DNA of 64,000 nucleotides from JACNKJ01 sp964344565 (lineage in GTDB: Bacteria; Krumholzibacteriota; Krumholzibacteriia; JACNKJ01). The first letter of the stretch is position 1, and the number at the start of each line of letters is the position of its first letter. Below the pieces are notes generated by a model. That model was not told the origin of the DNA. It saw only the letters and a program-made list of their open reading frames with translations, and made no database searches. The stretch lies in contig CAYFNT010000002.1 in the NCBI GenBank assembly GCA_964344565.1, forward strand, positions 62,001-126,000, given 5' to 3'. The translations under genes were made by a program, and so were the position numbers. Shown here one piece after another: positions 7,558 through 15,781 of this stretch.

Positions 7558-8838
7558 ATGAATGCTCAAGGATTCTGGCGAGGCGAAGGACGATCCGTTC
7601 TGTTTCTGCTCGGAGCCTTCCTGGTCTTCTACTTCCTGCCGGCGGCCCGGCTTCCCTTCGACGGACCCGTGGCCGAAGGAATGCTTCTCGCCCAGGACTA
7701 CGCGCGCGAGCACGTGATCCTCTGTCTCGTGCCGGCCTTCTTCATCGCCGGCGCCATCTCGATCTTCCTGGACTCCTCGGCGGTCATGCGCTTTCTCGGG
7801 CCCCGTGCTCCCAAGCCCCTTGCCTACGGCGTCGCCTCGATCTCCGGCGGCATCCTCGCGGTCTGCTCCTGCACGGTGCTGCCCATCTTCGCGGGCATCC
7901 ACCAGATGGGCGCGGGGCTCGGACCGGCCACCGCCTTCCTCTACTCGGGTCCGGCCATCAACGTTCTGGCCATCGTGCTCACCACTCGAGTGCTCGGGCC
8001 GAGTCTCGGCCTCGCCCGCGTCATCGGAGCCGTGGTCTTCGCCGTGATCATCGGTATCCTCATGCACCTGATCTTCCGCCGCCAGGAAATGGATCGCGCC
8101 GCCTCCGTGCAGTTCGACGAGGACGCCTCCGGCGGCAGGCCGCTCAGGCAGACGATCCTGTTCGTAGGATCCTTGCTCGCGATACTGGTCTTCGCCAACC
8201 TGTCGCCCGACCTTCAGATCGCGCGATTCAAGTGGATACTCACCGCGGCCTCGGCCCTGTGCCTCGGGCTCGTCATGCGATCCTGGTACGGCCTGCGCCC
8301 GGCCGACCTGCTCATGGTCGCCCTGCCTGCGACGCTCCTCGGACTCACTCTCGGCCCGACACCCGCATTCGCCGCGGGATCCCTGTTGCTCGCCTGGCGT
8401 CTTCGAGCCCGCGGAGGGGAACTGGCGGCATGGTTCGACGCCTCCTGGGGATTCGCCAAGCAGATACTGCCCCTGCTGCTCGCCGGTGTGCTGGTTGCCG
8501 GCCTTCTCCTGGGTCGCCCCGGACAGGAGGGCCTCATTCCCGCGGATTGGATCACCGGCGCCCTCGGCGGCAACTCCTTCGCCGCGAACTTCTTCGCCTC
8601 GCTGGCCGGCGCCTTCATGTACTTCGCCACGCTCACCGAGGTGCCCATCCTGCAGGGGCTCCTGGGTTCGGGCATGGGCAAAGGGCCCGCACTGGCACTG
8701 CTGCTCGCGGGGCCCGCGCTTTCACTGCCGAACATGCTGGTGATCGCCCGGGTAATCGGACCGCGGAAGACCGTCGCCTTCGTGTCCCTCGTGGTCGTCA
8801 TGGCCACGCTCACCGGTTGGATCTACGGAATCATCTAG
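7558..8838 (+). CDS. ArsP / UPF0718-family permease
   Basis: 426 residues from the ATG at 7558, immediately after the arsR stop (TGAAATG). About 10 hydrophobic segments. The family hallmark CSCTVLPIFAGIHQMGAG, with ATAFLYSGPAINVLAI, lies in the first half. A second half-repeat shows GGNSFAANFFASLAGAFMYFATLTEVPIL and GPALSLPNMLVI. PF03773 permeases include ArsP, which exports trivalent organoarsenicals, and others of unknown substrate. Position directly behind arsR and before a CPKC thioredoxin-fold protein fits arsenical or metalloid efflux. The exact substrate is inferred. Confidence 0.88.
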   Translation: MNAQGFWRGEGRSVLFLLGAFLVFYFLPAARLPFDGPVAEGMLLAQDYAREHVILCLVPAFFIAGAISIFLDSSAVMRFLGPRAPKPLAYGVASISGGILAVCSCTVLPIFAGIHQMGAGLGPATAFLYSGPAINVLAIVLTTRVLGPSLGLARVIGAVVFAVIIGILMHLIFRRQEMDRAASVQFDEDASGGRPLRQTILFVGSLLAILVFANLSPDLQIARFKWILTAASALCLGLVMRSWYGLRPADLLMVALPATLLGLTLGPTPAFAAGSLLLAWRLRARGGELAAWFDASWGFAKQILPLLLAGVLVAGLLLGRPGQEGLIPADWITGALGGNSFAANFFASLAGAFMYFATLTEVPILQGLLGSGMGKGPALALLLAGPALSLPNMLVIARVIGPRKTVAFVSLVVVMATLTGWIYGII

Positions 8839-8846
8839 GAGGAACC

Positions 8847-9101
8847 ATGCGGAAAATCCACGTGCTCGGAACCGGGTGCCCCAAGTGCAATCAGCTCGAA
8901 GCCAACGCGCGCATGGCGGCCAAGGGCCGCAGCGAACAGGTGATCGTACAGAAGGTCACCGAGATCAAGGAAATCTTGGATTTCGGCGTGATGGTCACAC
9001 CCGCGCTGGTCCTCGACGGAGATGTGGTTTCAAGGGGGAAACTGCTCAGTGTAGATGAGATCATCGCCCTGCTCGACAAGCCTGCCGGCCAAGGAGATTG
9101 A
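8847..9101 (+). CDS. Small thioredoxin-fold protein (redox-active disulfide / MTH895 type)
   Basis: 84 residues, ATG at 8847 after SD AGGAGG. The sequence begins with a beta strand, IHVLGTGCPKCNQLEANAR, carrying a CPKC redox pair, and later VMVTPALVLDGDVVSRGK with the cis-Pro element. This is the short thioredoxin/glutaredoxin-like family (TM0996/MTH895) often encoded directly after ArsP-like permeases. It may deliver electrons to, or bind metalloid for, the permease or ArsC. Cytosolic, since no signal peptide is seen. Confidence 0.88.
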   Translation: MRKIHVLGTGCPKCNQLEANARMAAKGRSEQVIVQKVTEIKEILDFGVMVTPALVLDGDVVSRGKLLSVDEIIALLDKPAGQGD

Positions 9102-9102
9102 C

Positions 9103-9504
9103 GTGAAGCTGCGACTACGCATAGGCATTCTTGCCCTTGTTATCGGCGCGACCGTCGCGGTCATGCTTTGGCCACGGACGGAAGGCACAACGCCTGAAGC
9201 CACGGCGGAAATGCTGCCTCGCCTTCTGGATCTCGGATCCACGACCTGCCTTCCATGCAAGGAAATGGCCCCCATTCTCGAAGAGCTGTCCGTGACCTTC
9301 GCGGACCAGTTCGTGGTGGAGTTCATCGATGCGCGCGCCAATCCCGACATCGGCAAGAGCTACAATATCCGCTTGATCCCAACGCAGATCTTCTTCGACC
9401 GACAGGGGCGCGAGCTCCATCGACATGAAGGATTCATGGGGCGCGAGGATATCCTGGTTACCTGGCGTGACCTGGGATTGGACCTGATCGGCGAGGGAGA
9501 ATAG
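9103..9504 (+). CDS. Membrane-anchored thioredoxin
   Basis: 133 residues from a GTG at 9103, one base after the previous stop, with SD AAGGAGA. An N-terminal membrane segment (~6-22) is followed by a thioredoxin domain with active site TCLPCKEM near residue 50, and IRLIPTQIFFDRQGREL containing the cis-Pro. Predicted to face the periplasm. With the CcdA-like protein encoded next it forms a plausible pair that moves reducing power across the membrane. Confidence 0.86.
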   Translation: MKLRLRIGILALVIGATVAVMLWPRTEGTTPEATAEMLPRLLDLGSTTCLPCKEMAPILEELSVTFADQFVVEFIDARANPDIGKSYNIRLIPTQIFFDRQGRELHRHEGFMGREDILVTWRDLGLDLIGEGE

Positions 9505-9505
9505 G

Positions 9506-10204
9506 GTGGCCGAACTGTTCCAATCCCTCGCCCAGGCCGTCGAAGGCTCCTGGCCCCTGGCTCTGTCGAGCGCTTTCCTATGGGGCGTGTTGAGCATCGT
9601 GCTCAGTCCCTGCCACTTGGCGAGCATTCCCCTCATCGTGGGTTTCATCGGCGGACAGGGACGCATCACAACACGGCGGGCAGCCCTCCTGGCCACGCTT
9701 TTCAGCCTCGGTATGCTCGCGACCATCGCCGTCCTGGGAGTGGTCACCGCCATCGCGGGACGCATGCTTGGAGACCTCGGCCAGGCCGGCAACTGGATAC
9801 TGGCAGCAATCTTCCTGGTCGTGGGCCTGCACCTGCTCGGCGTCATACCTTTTCCCGGCGGCGGCGTCTCTAGCGTTGGAATGCGCCGAAGGGGCCCCTT
9901 GGCCGCGTTCCTGCTCGGCTTCGTTTTCGGCATCGCCCTGGGTCCCTGCACCTTCGCCTTCATCGCTCCCATGCTGGCAGTCGCTTTTCACGAGGGAAGT
10001 CGGGATCTCGTCTTCGCGTCCCTGTTGCTTCTCTTCTACGGCATCGGGCACACCCTGCTCATCGCCCTGGCAGGAACTTTCACCGAAGTCGTTCAGCGCG
10101 CACTCGATTGGAACGAAGGTTCGCGCGGCCTGGACCTGTTGCGGAAAGTCTGCGGCGTTCTGGTCATCGCAGGCGGACTCTACCTACTCTGGATCTCACG
10201 CTAA
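9506..10204 (+). CDS. CcdA-like cytochrome c biogenesis / thiol-disulfide transmembrane protein
   Basis: 232 residues from a GTG at 9506, one base after the preceding stop. Six hydrophobic segments. TM1 carries SPCHLASIPLIVGFIGG and TM4 carries IALGPCTFAFIAPML, the paired Cys-Pro/Pro-Cys motifs of the CcdA/DsbD core. The family passes electrons from cytosolic thioredoxin to periplasmic thiol proteins. Here it sits in an arsenic operon next to an anchored thioredoxin, so it probably serves that thioredoxin rather than haem c assembly; this assignment is contextual. Confidence 0.9.
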   Translation: MAELFQSLAQAVEGSWPLALSSAFLWGVLSIVLSPCHLASIPLIVGFIGGQGRITTRRAALLATLFSLGMLATIAVLGVVTAIAGRMLGDLGQAGNWILAAIFLVVGLHLLGVIPFPGGGVSSVGMRRRGPLAAFLLGFVFGIALGPCTFAFIAPMLAVAFHEGSRDLVFASLLLLFYGIGHTLLIALAGTFTEVVQRALDWNEGSRGLDLLRKVCGVLVIAGGLYLLWISR

Positions 10205-10211
10205 GGACGAC

Positions 10212-11285
10212 ATGTCGAACCGACGCCTCGCCTTTCTCGACCGATACCTCACCCTCTGGATCTTCGCCGCCATGGGTCTGGGCGTGCTGCTCGGAGCTGT
10301 GGCGCCCGGATTCGGACGCGCCCTCGAGCGCTTCAGCGTGGGCACCACCTCCATTCCCATCGCCGCGGGGCTCATCCTGATGATGTATCCGCCCCTGGCC
10401 AAGGTGCGCTACGAAGAGCTGGGCCGGGTCTTCCGCGACGGGAAGATCCTGGGCCTCTCGCTGCTGCAGAACTGGGTGATCGGCCCCCTGCTCATGTTCG
10501 GACTGGCCCTGATCTTCCTGCGCGACAAGCCCGAGTATCTCACCGGCCTCGTGCTCATCGGCCTGGCCCGCTGCATCGCCATGGTCATCGTGTGGAACGA
10601 TCTGGCCGAGGGCGACAGCGAATACGCCGCGGGGCTCGTGGCCTTCAACTCCATATTCCAGGTCTTCTTCTACTCGCTCTACGCCTGGCTCTTCCTGAGC
10701 GTGCTGCTGCCGAAGTTCGGCATGGAATCGGTGGCGGTGGACATCTCGATCGGGCAGATCGCCGAAAGCGTTTTCATCTATCTCGGCATCCCCTTCCTGG
10801 CGGGCATGCTCACGCGCCTGGTGCTGCGCGGCATCAAGGGCGACGCGTGGTATCACGGAAAGTTCATCCCCAAGATCAGCCCCCTCACGCTCATCGCCCT
10901 GCTCTTCACCATCGTGGTGATGTTCTCGCTGCAAGGAGCGAGCATTCTCGAACTGCCCTTTGACGTGCTCCGCGTGGCCCTGCCCCTGCTCATCTACTTC
11001 GTGCTGATGTTCTTCGTGAGCTTCTGGCTGAGCAAGCGGGCCGGCGCGAACTACGCCAAGAGCACCACGCTGTCCTTCACCGCGGCCTCGAACAACTTCG
11101 AACTGGCCATCGCCGTGGCCGTGGCCACCTTCGGCATCGCCCACGGCGCGGCCTTCGCGGCGGTGATCGGGCCTCTGGTGGAGGTGCCCGTGCTCATCGC
11201 GCTGGTTGGCGTGGCCCTGAGGCTCAAGGCTCGATGGTTCCCGGCCGATCCGGCGGAGATGCTTTCCAAGGAGTGTCGTACATGA
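10212..11285 (+). CDS. acr3: ACR3-family arsenite efflux transporter
   Basis: 357 residues from ATG 10212, about 10 transmembrane segments, the usual ACR3 size. Conserved features include SIPIAAGLILMMYPPLAKVRYE near the N-terminus, the essential cysteine in GLARCIAMVIVWNDLA, and FTAASNNFELAIAVAVATFG near the C-terminus. It pumps As(III), and in some members Sb(III), out using the proton gradient. The 3' end overlaps arsC by four bases (ATGA, 11282-11285), so the two are translationally coupled. Confidence 0.95.
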   Translation: MSNRRLAFLDRYLTLWIFAAMGLGVLLGAVAPGFGRALERFSVGTTSIPIAAGLILMMYPPLAKVRYEELGRVFRDGKILGLSLLQNWVIGPLLMFGLALIFLRDKPEYLTGLVLIGLARCIAMVIVWNDLAEGDSEYAAGLVAFNSIFQVFFYSLYAWLFLSVLLPKFGMESVAVDISIGQIAESVFIYLGIPFLAGMLTRLVLRGIKGDAWYHGKFIPKISPLTLIALLFTIVVMFSLQGASILELPFDVLRVALPLLIYFVLMFFVSFWLSKRAGANYAKSTTLSFTAASNNFELAIAVAVATFGIAHGAAFAAVIGPLVEVPVLIALVGVALRLKARWFPADPAEMLSKECRT

Positions 11286-11704
11286 CCTGGCGCGAGGACA
11301 TCGAACGCCTGCGCGCGGTGGCGCCGAAGCACATCCTCTTCATGTGCGTGGCCAACTCGGCCCGCAGCCAGATGGCCGAGGGCCTGGCTCGAACCATGGC
11401 CCCGTCGAAGGTCAAGATCAGTTCGGCGGGTTCCTATCCCTGGACGGTCAATCCCCTGGCCGTCGAGGCCTTGGACGAGATCGGCATCGACATCTCGGGG
11501 CACGCGTCCACATCCGTGGACGAGTTCGAAGGCGAGGGCGTGGACGTGGTCATCACCCTCTGTGCCGAAGAGGTCTGCCCCGTTTGGCTCGGTGAGGCCG
11601 AGCGCGTGCACTGGCCCATGCGGGATCCGCAAGACCTCGACGACTTCCGCGCCGTCCGCGACGAGCTGCGCCGGCGTTTCGAAGTCTGGTTTGGTGCGCC
11701 GTGA
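11282..11704 (+). CDS. arsC: Arsenate reductase (low-molecular-weight phosphatase type, ArsC)
   Basis: 140 residues. The P-loop CVANSARSQMAEGLAR gives the C-x5-R catalytic motif, and LCAEEVC provides the two resolving cysteines of the thioredoxin-coupled arsenate reductase class; MRDPQD carries the acid. It reduces arsenate to arsenite for the ACR3 pump, with thioredoxin as reductant. The operon supplies thioredoxin-fold proteins. ATGA overlap with acr3 and GTGA overlap with the next gene. Confidence 0.94.
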   Translation: MTWREDIERLRAVAPKHILFMCVANSARSQMAEGLARTMAPSKVKISSAGSYPWTVNPLAVEALDEIGIDISGHASTSVDEFEGEGVDVVITLCAEEVCPVWLGEAERVHWPMRDPQDLDDFRAVRDELRRRFEVWFGAP

Positions 11705-12135
11705 AGATCCTCCGCGTCGACGAACTCCCCCTCGACGCCATTGCGCCTCTGATCGCCGAAAGCGAGTCCGAGGATTTCCGGTTCCTCACGCGACTCCGCG
11801 ACGACTGGCTCTCCGGCGAGAATCGATTCGACGCTCCCGGCGAGGCCCTCTTCATCGCCAGGGTCGGGAACCGAGTCGTCGGCGTATGCGGATTGAATCG
11901 CGATCCCTACGCGGACTCCGATCGCATCGGCCGCGTCCGCCGGCTCTACGTGGCGAAGGACCAGCGCCGCGCCGGAGTGGCCCGCGCCCTCCTGGCCAGA
12001 GTGATCGCTGCCGCGAACGACGGCTTTTTGACGCTCCACGTTCGGACAAGTAATCCGGAAGCTCAACAGTTTTACGAGGCCTGCGGATTCAGGCCAAACG
12101 CGGGGTCCGGCCACACCCACCTGCTAGTTCTCTAA
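11701..12135 (+). CDS. GNAT acetyltransferase
   Basis: 144 residues from a GTG at 11701 that overlaps the arsC stop. GNAT motif A (VRRLYVAKDQRRAGVARALL) and motif B (NPEAQQFYEACGFRP) are clear. GNAT enzymes such as ArsN occur in ars operons and acetylate organoarsenicals, but this one has no feature that proves that role. Last gene of the ars operon. Confidence 0.85.
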   Translation: MKILRVDELPLDAIAPLIAESESEDFRFLTRLRDDWLSGENRFDAPGEALFIARVGNRVVGVCGLNRDPYADSDRIGRVRRLYVAKDQRRAGVARALLARVIAAANDGFLTLHVRTSNPEAQQFYEACGFRPNAGSGHTHLLVL

Positions 12136-12152
12136 ATTAAATAGTATTTTGA

Positions 12153-12181
12153 TTGCCCACTTGTCCGGCTACCGCTAGACT
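12153..12181 (+). promoter_or_regulatory. Putative promoter of the lipoprotein gene
   Basis: TTGCCC (12153-12158), 17 bases, TAGACT (12176-12181), in an AT-rich gap after the ars operon and 30 bases before the ATG at 12211. Confidence 0.45.
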
Positions 12182-12210
12182 AAGGGCTGATTGCGACAGG
12201 GAGGGCTGCC

Positions 12211-13134
12211 GTGAAGCGTGCCATTTCACTTGTCCTGCTGACCGCCGGGTTCGCTTGGATGCTGGGCTGCGGCTCGGGAACGCCTGGAGAATCCGTCGAG
12301 ATCTCGCTGGAAGACCTTTGGCCTCATGAAGACGGCCGGTTCTGGCACTATCACCAAAGGATCCGGCGCGTCGCATGGGACGAGGACAGCGATATCTACG
12401 AAGTCATGGGGCCCCTGTTCGACACCGAAGAGGAAGTGCCGCCCCTCCAGTCCATCGATGAATTGTGGGAACAGTATCAGCGCCTGAACCCGCCAGCCTG
12501 GGATCATGAATGGGTGGGCGACTACTTCCTGCGATTCGACGGCGAGATTCAGCATCACCCCGATGAATGGTACCAGGTGCTCGCCGACAGCGTCCATTGG
12601 ACCGAAACGCCCCTTTTCGCGGGCCATGGGGATTTGCCCAAAACATCTAGCCCCCAATTTTCCTTAAGCGGCGATGGTCGTGACAACATGCGTGGGGGAA
12701 CGGCATTCTTGCAGACTATGCGCTGGCGAATGAGCGATGAGGCCATCGAGGGGTACTACGGGAGTGATTTCTTCATACCGTGGAAAGTCCTGGAGGCCGA
12801 CTTCAATCTGGGACATGAGTTCGAGTTTTCGACAACCGGGCAGGCTCATCTGATCTCGCGGGTGACGGGCCTCGGACTCTATTGGTTTGAAGGTCAATGG
12901 ATCCGTGACGTCGTGCAGGTCTTCTACGTCTATGAAATAGGAATCATGGGTATTATCGATATATACGATCCCGAGCCATACGCCTACTTCCGCCCGATTC
13001 AATGCGGCGTGGTGTACTTCGCTCCCGGCGTCGGGCCCGTCTACTCCCACTGCCGCGGACTCATCAACGCTGCGGATCCCGACTTCGAGGGTCAGGAGGA
13101 TTCCGAACTCATTCTCTACACCAGTGGGTACTAG
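12211..13134 (+). CDS. Hypothetical lipoprotein
   Basis: 307 residues. Signal peptide with lipobox MLGCGS (Cys at ~20), then a soluble acidic and aromatic-rich domain (HEDGRFWHYHQRIRR, DVVQVFYVYEIG, GVVYFAPGVGPVY). The last part resembles the beta-rich lipoproteins whose C-terminus begins with a strand ending YFAPGVGPV, but I recognise no family. Its 3' end overlaps by four bases the convergent ATPase gene. Base composition is less GC-rich than the upstream operon. Confidence 0.8.
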   Translation: MKRAISLVLLTAGFAWMLGCGSGTPGESVEISLEDLWPHEDGRFWHYHQRIRRVAWDEDSDIYEVMGPLFDTEEEVPPLQSIDELWEQYQRLNPPAWDHEWVGDYFLRFDGEIQHHPDEWYQVLADSVHWTETPLFAGHGDLPKTSSPQFSLSGDGRDNMRGGTAFLQTMRWRMSDEAIEGYYGSDFFIPWKVLEADFNLGHEFEFSTTGQAHLISRVTGLGLYWFEGQWIRDVVQVFYVYEIGIMGIIDIYDPEPYAYFRPIQCGVVYFAPGVGPVYSHCRGLINAADPDFEGQEDSELILYTSGY

Positions 13135-14657
13135 GCAAAGATCGGATCTGCAAGCGAGCTAAGCGGGCCTCCCTTCCGGCGTTTTGACAGTTCTTCCCCC
13201 AGTCTTTCCTTCACCTTCTGGATCAATTGGAACTCGTCCTCCCAAGTTGGAAGATTTCCCCCCTTCACGAAATGTGTCCGTGTTCTGGCGAAGTGATAGT
13301 GTTCTACATCGTCCACGGCCTCGCGATCCGTGACGCTGACGAATAGATACAACCTGGGCTCGAGCGCTACGCCGTCAAATTCTGGAGCTTCGTCGTAGTG
13401 GAATTTGTGACGAAGCACGCTTTCCTCGTACTCCGGAATCGCGAAGCCCAGCGGTCTGAACCCCGTGGGCTCGAACCACAAGTCGACCTGTGTCGCTAGA
13501 AACTTGTCCACGGGCACACCATCAGCACCTACGATCAGCTTCGTGGATGGGCCGAACCTGTCTCCAAACTCCTGCAATCCTGAAAAGACTCCACGTTTCC
13601 GACCACTCTTAACCTCGATGGCAAGTACGTCATTGCCTCGTCTCAAAACATAGTCAACTTCGTGATTTCTGTGGCGCCAGTAACCGAGTTCGAAGCCAAG
13701 ACTACGAGCCTCACCAAGAAGAAATGCCCCCACTGAGGACTCAACCATTCTGCCCCAGATCTCTCCATCATATCCGCTTCGGTCGAAGGGTCCTTGAGCC
13801 AATGCGGTGATCAGGCCTGTGTTCATGGCGAGGAGCTTCGGGCTTGAAGCCCGCCTTCGGATTTCGCCCATCGAATGCTTCTGGATACCTGCCAACATGC
13901 CGGCCCCTTCGAGCAATCGAAGATAGTGTGCAAGCGTGGTCGTGTTTCCCGCATCCTGAAGCTGTCCGAGCATTTTCTGGTAGGAGAGCACCTGTGCGGA
14001 ATAGGCGCAGCCCAACTGGAAGAGTTGACGCAGCAAAGCAGGTTTATCGACCCTCGTCATGTGGAGGATGTCTTTGCTGATGGTCGTCTCTATCAGGCCT
14101 TGGGTAATGTATGATGACCAGCGCTCCGGATCCGCGATCAGGTCCGCCGCACCCGGATAGCCCCCGAATATTACGAACTGCTCAAACGTATATCCGAAGG
14201 CCTCATTCATTTCCCGAAAGCTCCAGTGGGGTAGGTAAGTGAGCTCGAATCGCCCCGCCAGACTTTCGGACAGGCCACGCTGCATCAACAGAGGGGATGA
14301 TCCGAGGAGCAGCACTCGGAGATCCAACCCGTTCCAGCTGTCCTCGTCCCAAAGCTTCTTCACCAGCTCCGACCAGCCCTGGACCTTTTGGATTTCATCC
14401 AGGACGAGCAGCGCCCCCCTTCCAGAATTCTCCTTGGCCAAGCCGCGAGCGATGTTCCACTGAACCTCTACCCAAGCCGAATCCTGCTGCGTAGGCGAAT
14501 CCGCCGTGACAAAGTGGCTCACTTGCGGAATGCGTTCCGTGACCTGCCTTGCGAGCCAGGTCTTCCCCACTTGGCGCGGTCCCAAAAGGACTTGCATCCG
14601 CTTCCGTTCTTCACTGAGCCTTGCGTGAAGCGAATGATAGTGGCGCCGTATGTACAT
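13131..14657 (-). CDS. AAA ATPase with DUF4143 and C-terminal extension
   Basis: 508 residues, longer than the usual ~380-430 of this family. Walker A LGPRQVGKTWLAR (~26-38), Walker B LLVLDEIQK (~83-91), sensor LLLGSSPLLM, a DUF4143 helical region (~215-300) and a PD-(D/E)xK-like segment EVDYVLRRGNDVLAIEVKSGR (~335-355). The last ~120 residues (YLFVSVTDREAVDDVEHYHF onward) are an unrelated tail of unknown role. Start ATG at 14657 after GGAGG. The family is common in accessory DNA, function unclear. The gene is visibly AT-richer than its surroundings, suggesting horizontal origin. Confidence 0.88.
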   Translation of the reverse strand: MYIRRHYHSLHARLSEERKRMQVLLGPRQVGKTWLARQVTERIPQVSHFVTADSPTQQDSAWVEVQWNIARGLAKENSGRGALLVLDEIQKVQGWSELVKKLWDEDSWNGLDLRVLLLGSSPLLMQRGLSESLAGRFELTYLPHWSFREMNEAFGYTFEQFVIFGGYPGAADLIADPERWSSYITQGLIETTISKDILHMTRVDKPALLRQLFQLGCAYSAQVLSYQKMLGQLQDAGNTTTLAHYLRLLEGAGMLAGIQKHSMGEIRRRASSPKLLAMNTGLITALAQGPFDRSGYDGEIWGRMVESSVGAFLLGEARSLGFELGYWRHRNHEVDYVLRRGNDVLAIEVKSGRKRGVFSGLQEFGDRFGPSTKLIVGADGVPVDKFLATQVDLWFEPTGFRPLGFAIPEYEESVLRHKFHYDEAPEFDGVALEPRLYLFVSVTDREAVDDVEHYHFARTRTHFVKGGNLPTWEDEFQLIQKVKERLGEELSKRRKGGPLSSLADPIFA

Positions 14658-14677
14658 GCATCCTCCGGACTTAGCAC

Positions 14678-14726
14678 TTTACTCAATACGATGAGTATTT
14701 TTACTCAAAATGTTGAGCAAAATCAA
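14678..14726 (-). promoter_or_regulatory. Promoter with repeated TTTACTCAA operator elements
   Basis: Two direct copies of TTTACTCAA (14678-14686 and 14700-14708) are spaced 22 bases, two helical turns. Each is followed by an inverted half (TGAGTA 14692-14697; TTGAG 14713-14717). On the minus strand TTGATT (14726-14721), 17 bases, TAAAAA (14703-14698) could serve as promoter for the ATPase gene. Likely an autoregulatory site; inference. Confidence 0.5.
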
Positions 14727-14806
14727 GGCCTAGTTTCAAAACCCGTTGATTTTCTGCCCCCTGCGACATAACCTGTAATGATGTAATGAAATACGAAAGG
14801 ACCCGC

Positions 14807-15781
14807 ATGAATCTGAAAGGCCGCGACTGGATCACCACCCAGGAATGGAAGGTGGAGGAGATCCAGCACCTCATCGATCGAAGCGTGGAGCTGAAGCGCC
14901 AGTTCAAGGAGGGCGAACCGCACCGGCTGCTGCCCGACAAGACCCTCTTCATGTTCTTCTTCGACAAATCCACCCGCACGCGCAACAGCATCGAGGCGGG
15001 CATCACCCAGCTCGGCGGGCACGCCCATTTCGTCGACAGCGAAACCAGCCAGATCGCCCACGGGGAAAGTCCGCGGGACATGGGCATCATCCTGTCGAGC
15101 TACGGGCACGGCATCGCCATTCGTCACGATCTGATCCCCGGCGAGGGCAACGCCTACATGCGCGAGGTGGCCGAGCACGCGAGCGTGCCGGTGATCAACA
15201 TGCAGTGCGACGTGGACCATCCCATGCAGACCCTGGCCGACCTCATGACCCTGCAGGAGTTGCGCGGCGGAAACCTGCGTGGACTGAAGATGGCCGTGAG
15301 CTGGGCCTACGCGCCGAGCTACGCCAAGCCGCTGAGCGCGCCCCAGGGACTCATCACCCTCATGACGCGCTTCGGCATCGACGTGACCCTGGCCCACCCT
15401 CCGGGCTACGAACTTATGAACGATCAGGTGGAGCTGGCCCGTTCCAACGCGGAGGCCGGCGGCGGCAAGTTCGAGATCGTGGACGACATGGACGCCGCCT
15501 TCGAGGGCGCCGACGTGGTCTATCCCAAGAGCTGGGGCGCTCTGAACTTCTTCGACCGCCCCGAGGAGGGGCTGGAGCTGTCGAAGAAATACCGCGACTG
15601 GATCTGCGACGATAGGCGCATGGGTCTGACGGCGAAGGACTCCCACTACATGCACTGCCTTCCCGCCGACCGGAACAACGAAGTCGCCGACGCGGTCATC
15701 GATGGTCCCCGTTCGGTGGTCTATCAGGAGGCCGAGAACCGCATGCACACGGCCAAGGCCATCATGGCGGAGACCATGTGA
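14807..15781 (+). CDS. ygeW: YgeW-like knotted carbamoyltransferase
   Basis: 324 residues from ATG 14807, chosen for GAAAGGA five bases upstream; an in-frame ATG at 14786 has no such site. Carbamoyl-phosphate motif STRTRNS, then SQIAHGES, GKGNAYMxEV-like GEGNAYMREV, NMQCDVDHPMQTLADL, WAYAPSYAKPLSAPQG and MHCLPADR. These blocks match the YgeW family rather than anabolic OTC or AOTC. YgeW belongs to the anaerobic purine-degradation gene set of gut bacteria, where carbamoyl groups are recovered as carbamoyl phosphate. The gene heads a plus-strand operon and overlaps the next gene by ATGA (15778-15781). It is shorter than E. coli YgeW. Confidence 0.85.
   Translation: MNLKGRDWITTQEWKVEEIQHLIDRSVELKRQFKEGEPHRLLPDKTLFMFFFDKSTRTRNSIEAGITQLGGHAHFVDSETSQIAHGESPRDMGIILSSYGHGIAIRHDLIPGEGNAYMREVAEHASVPVINMQCDVDHPMQTLADLMTLQELRGGNLRGLKMAVSWAYAPSYAKPLSAPQGLITLMTRFGIDVTLAHPPGYELMNDQVELARSNAEAGGGKFEIVDDMDAAFEGADVVYPKSWGALNFFDRPEEGLELSKKYRDWICDDRRMGLTAKDSHYMHCLPADRNNEVADAVIDGPRSVVYQEAENRMHTAKAIMAETM

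Noticed and set aside
12211..14657. A prophage or IS element explaining the AT-rich stretch
   Set aside because: No integrase, transposase, terminal repeats or phage genes are visible.
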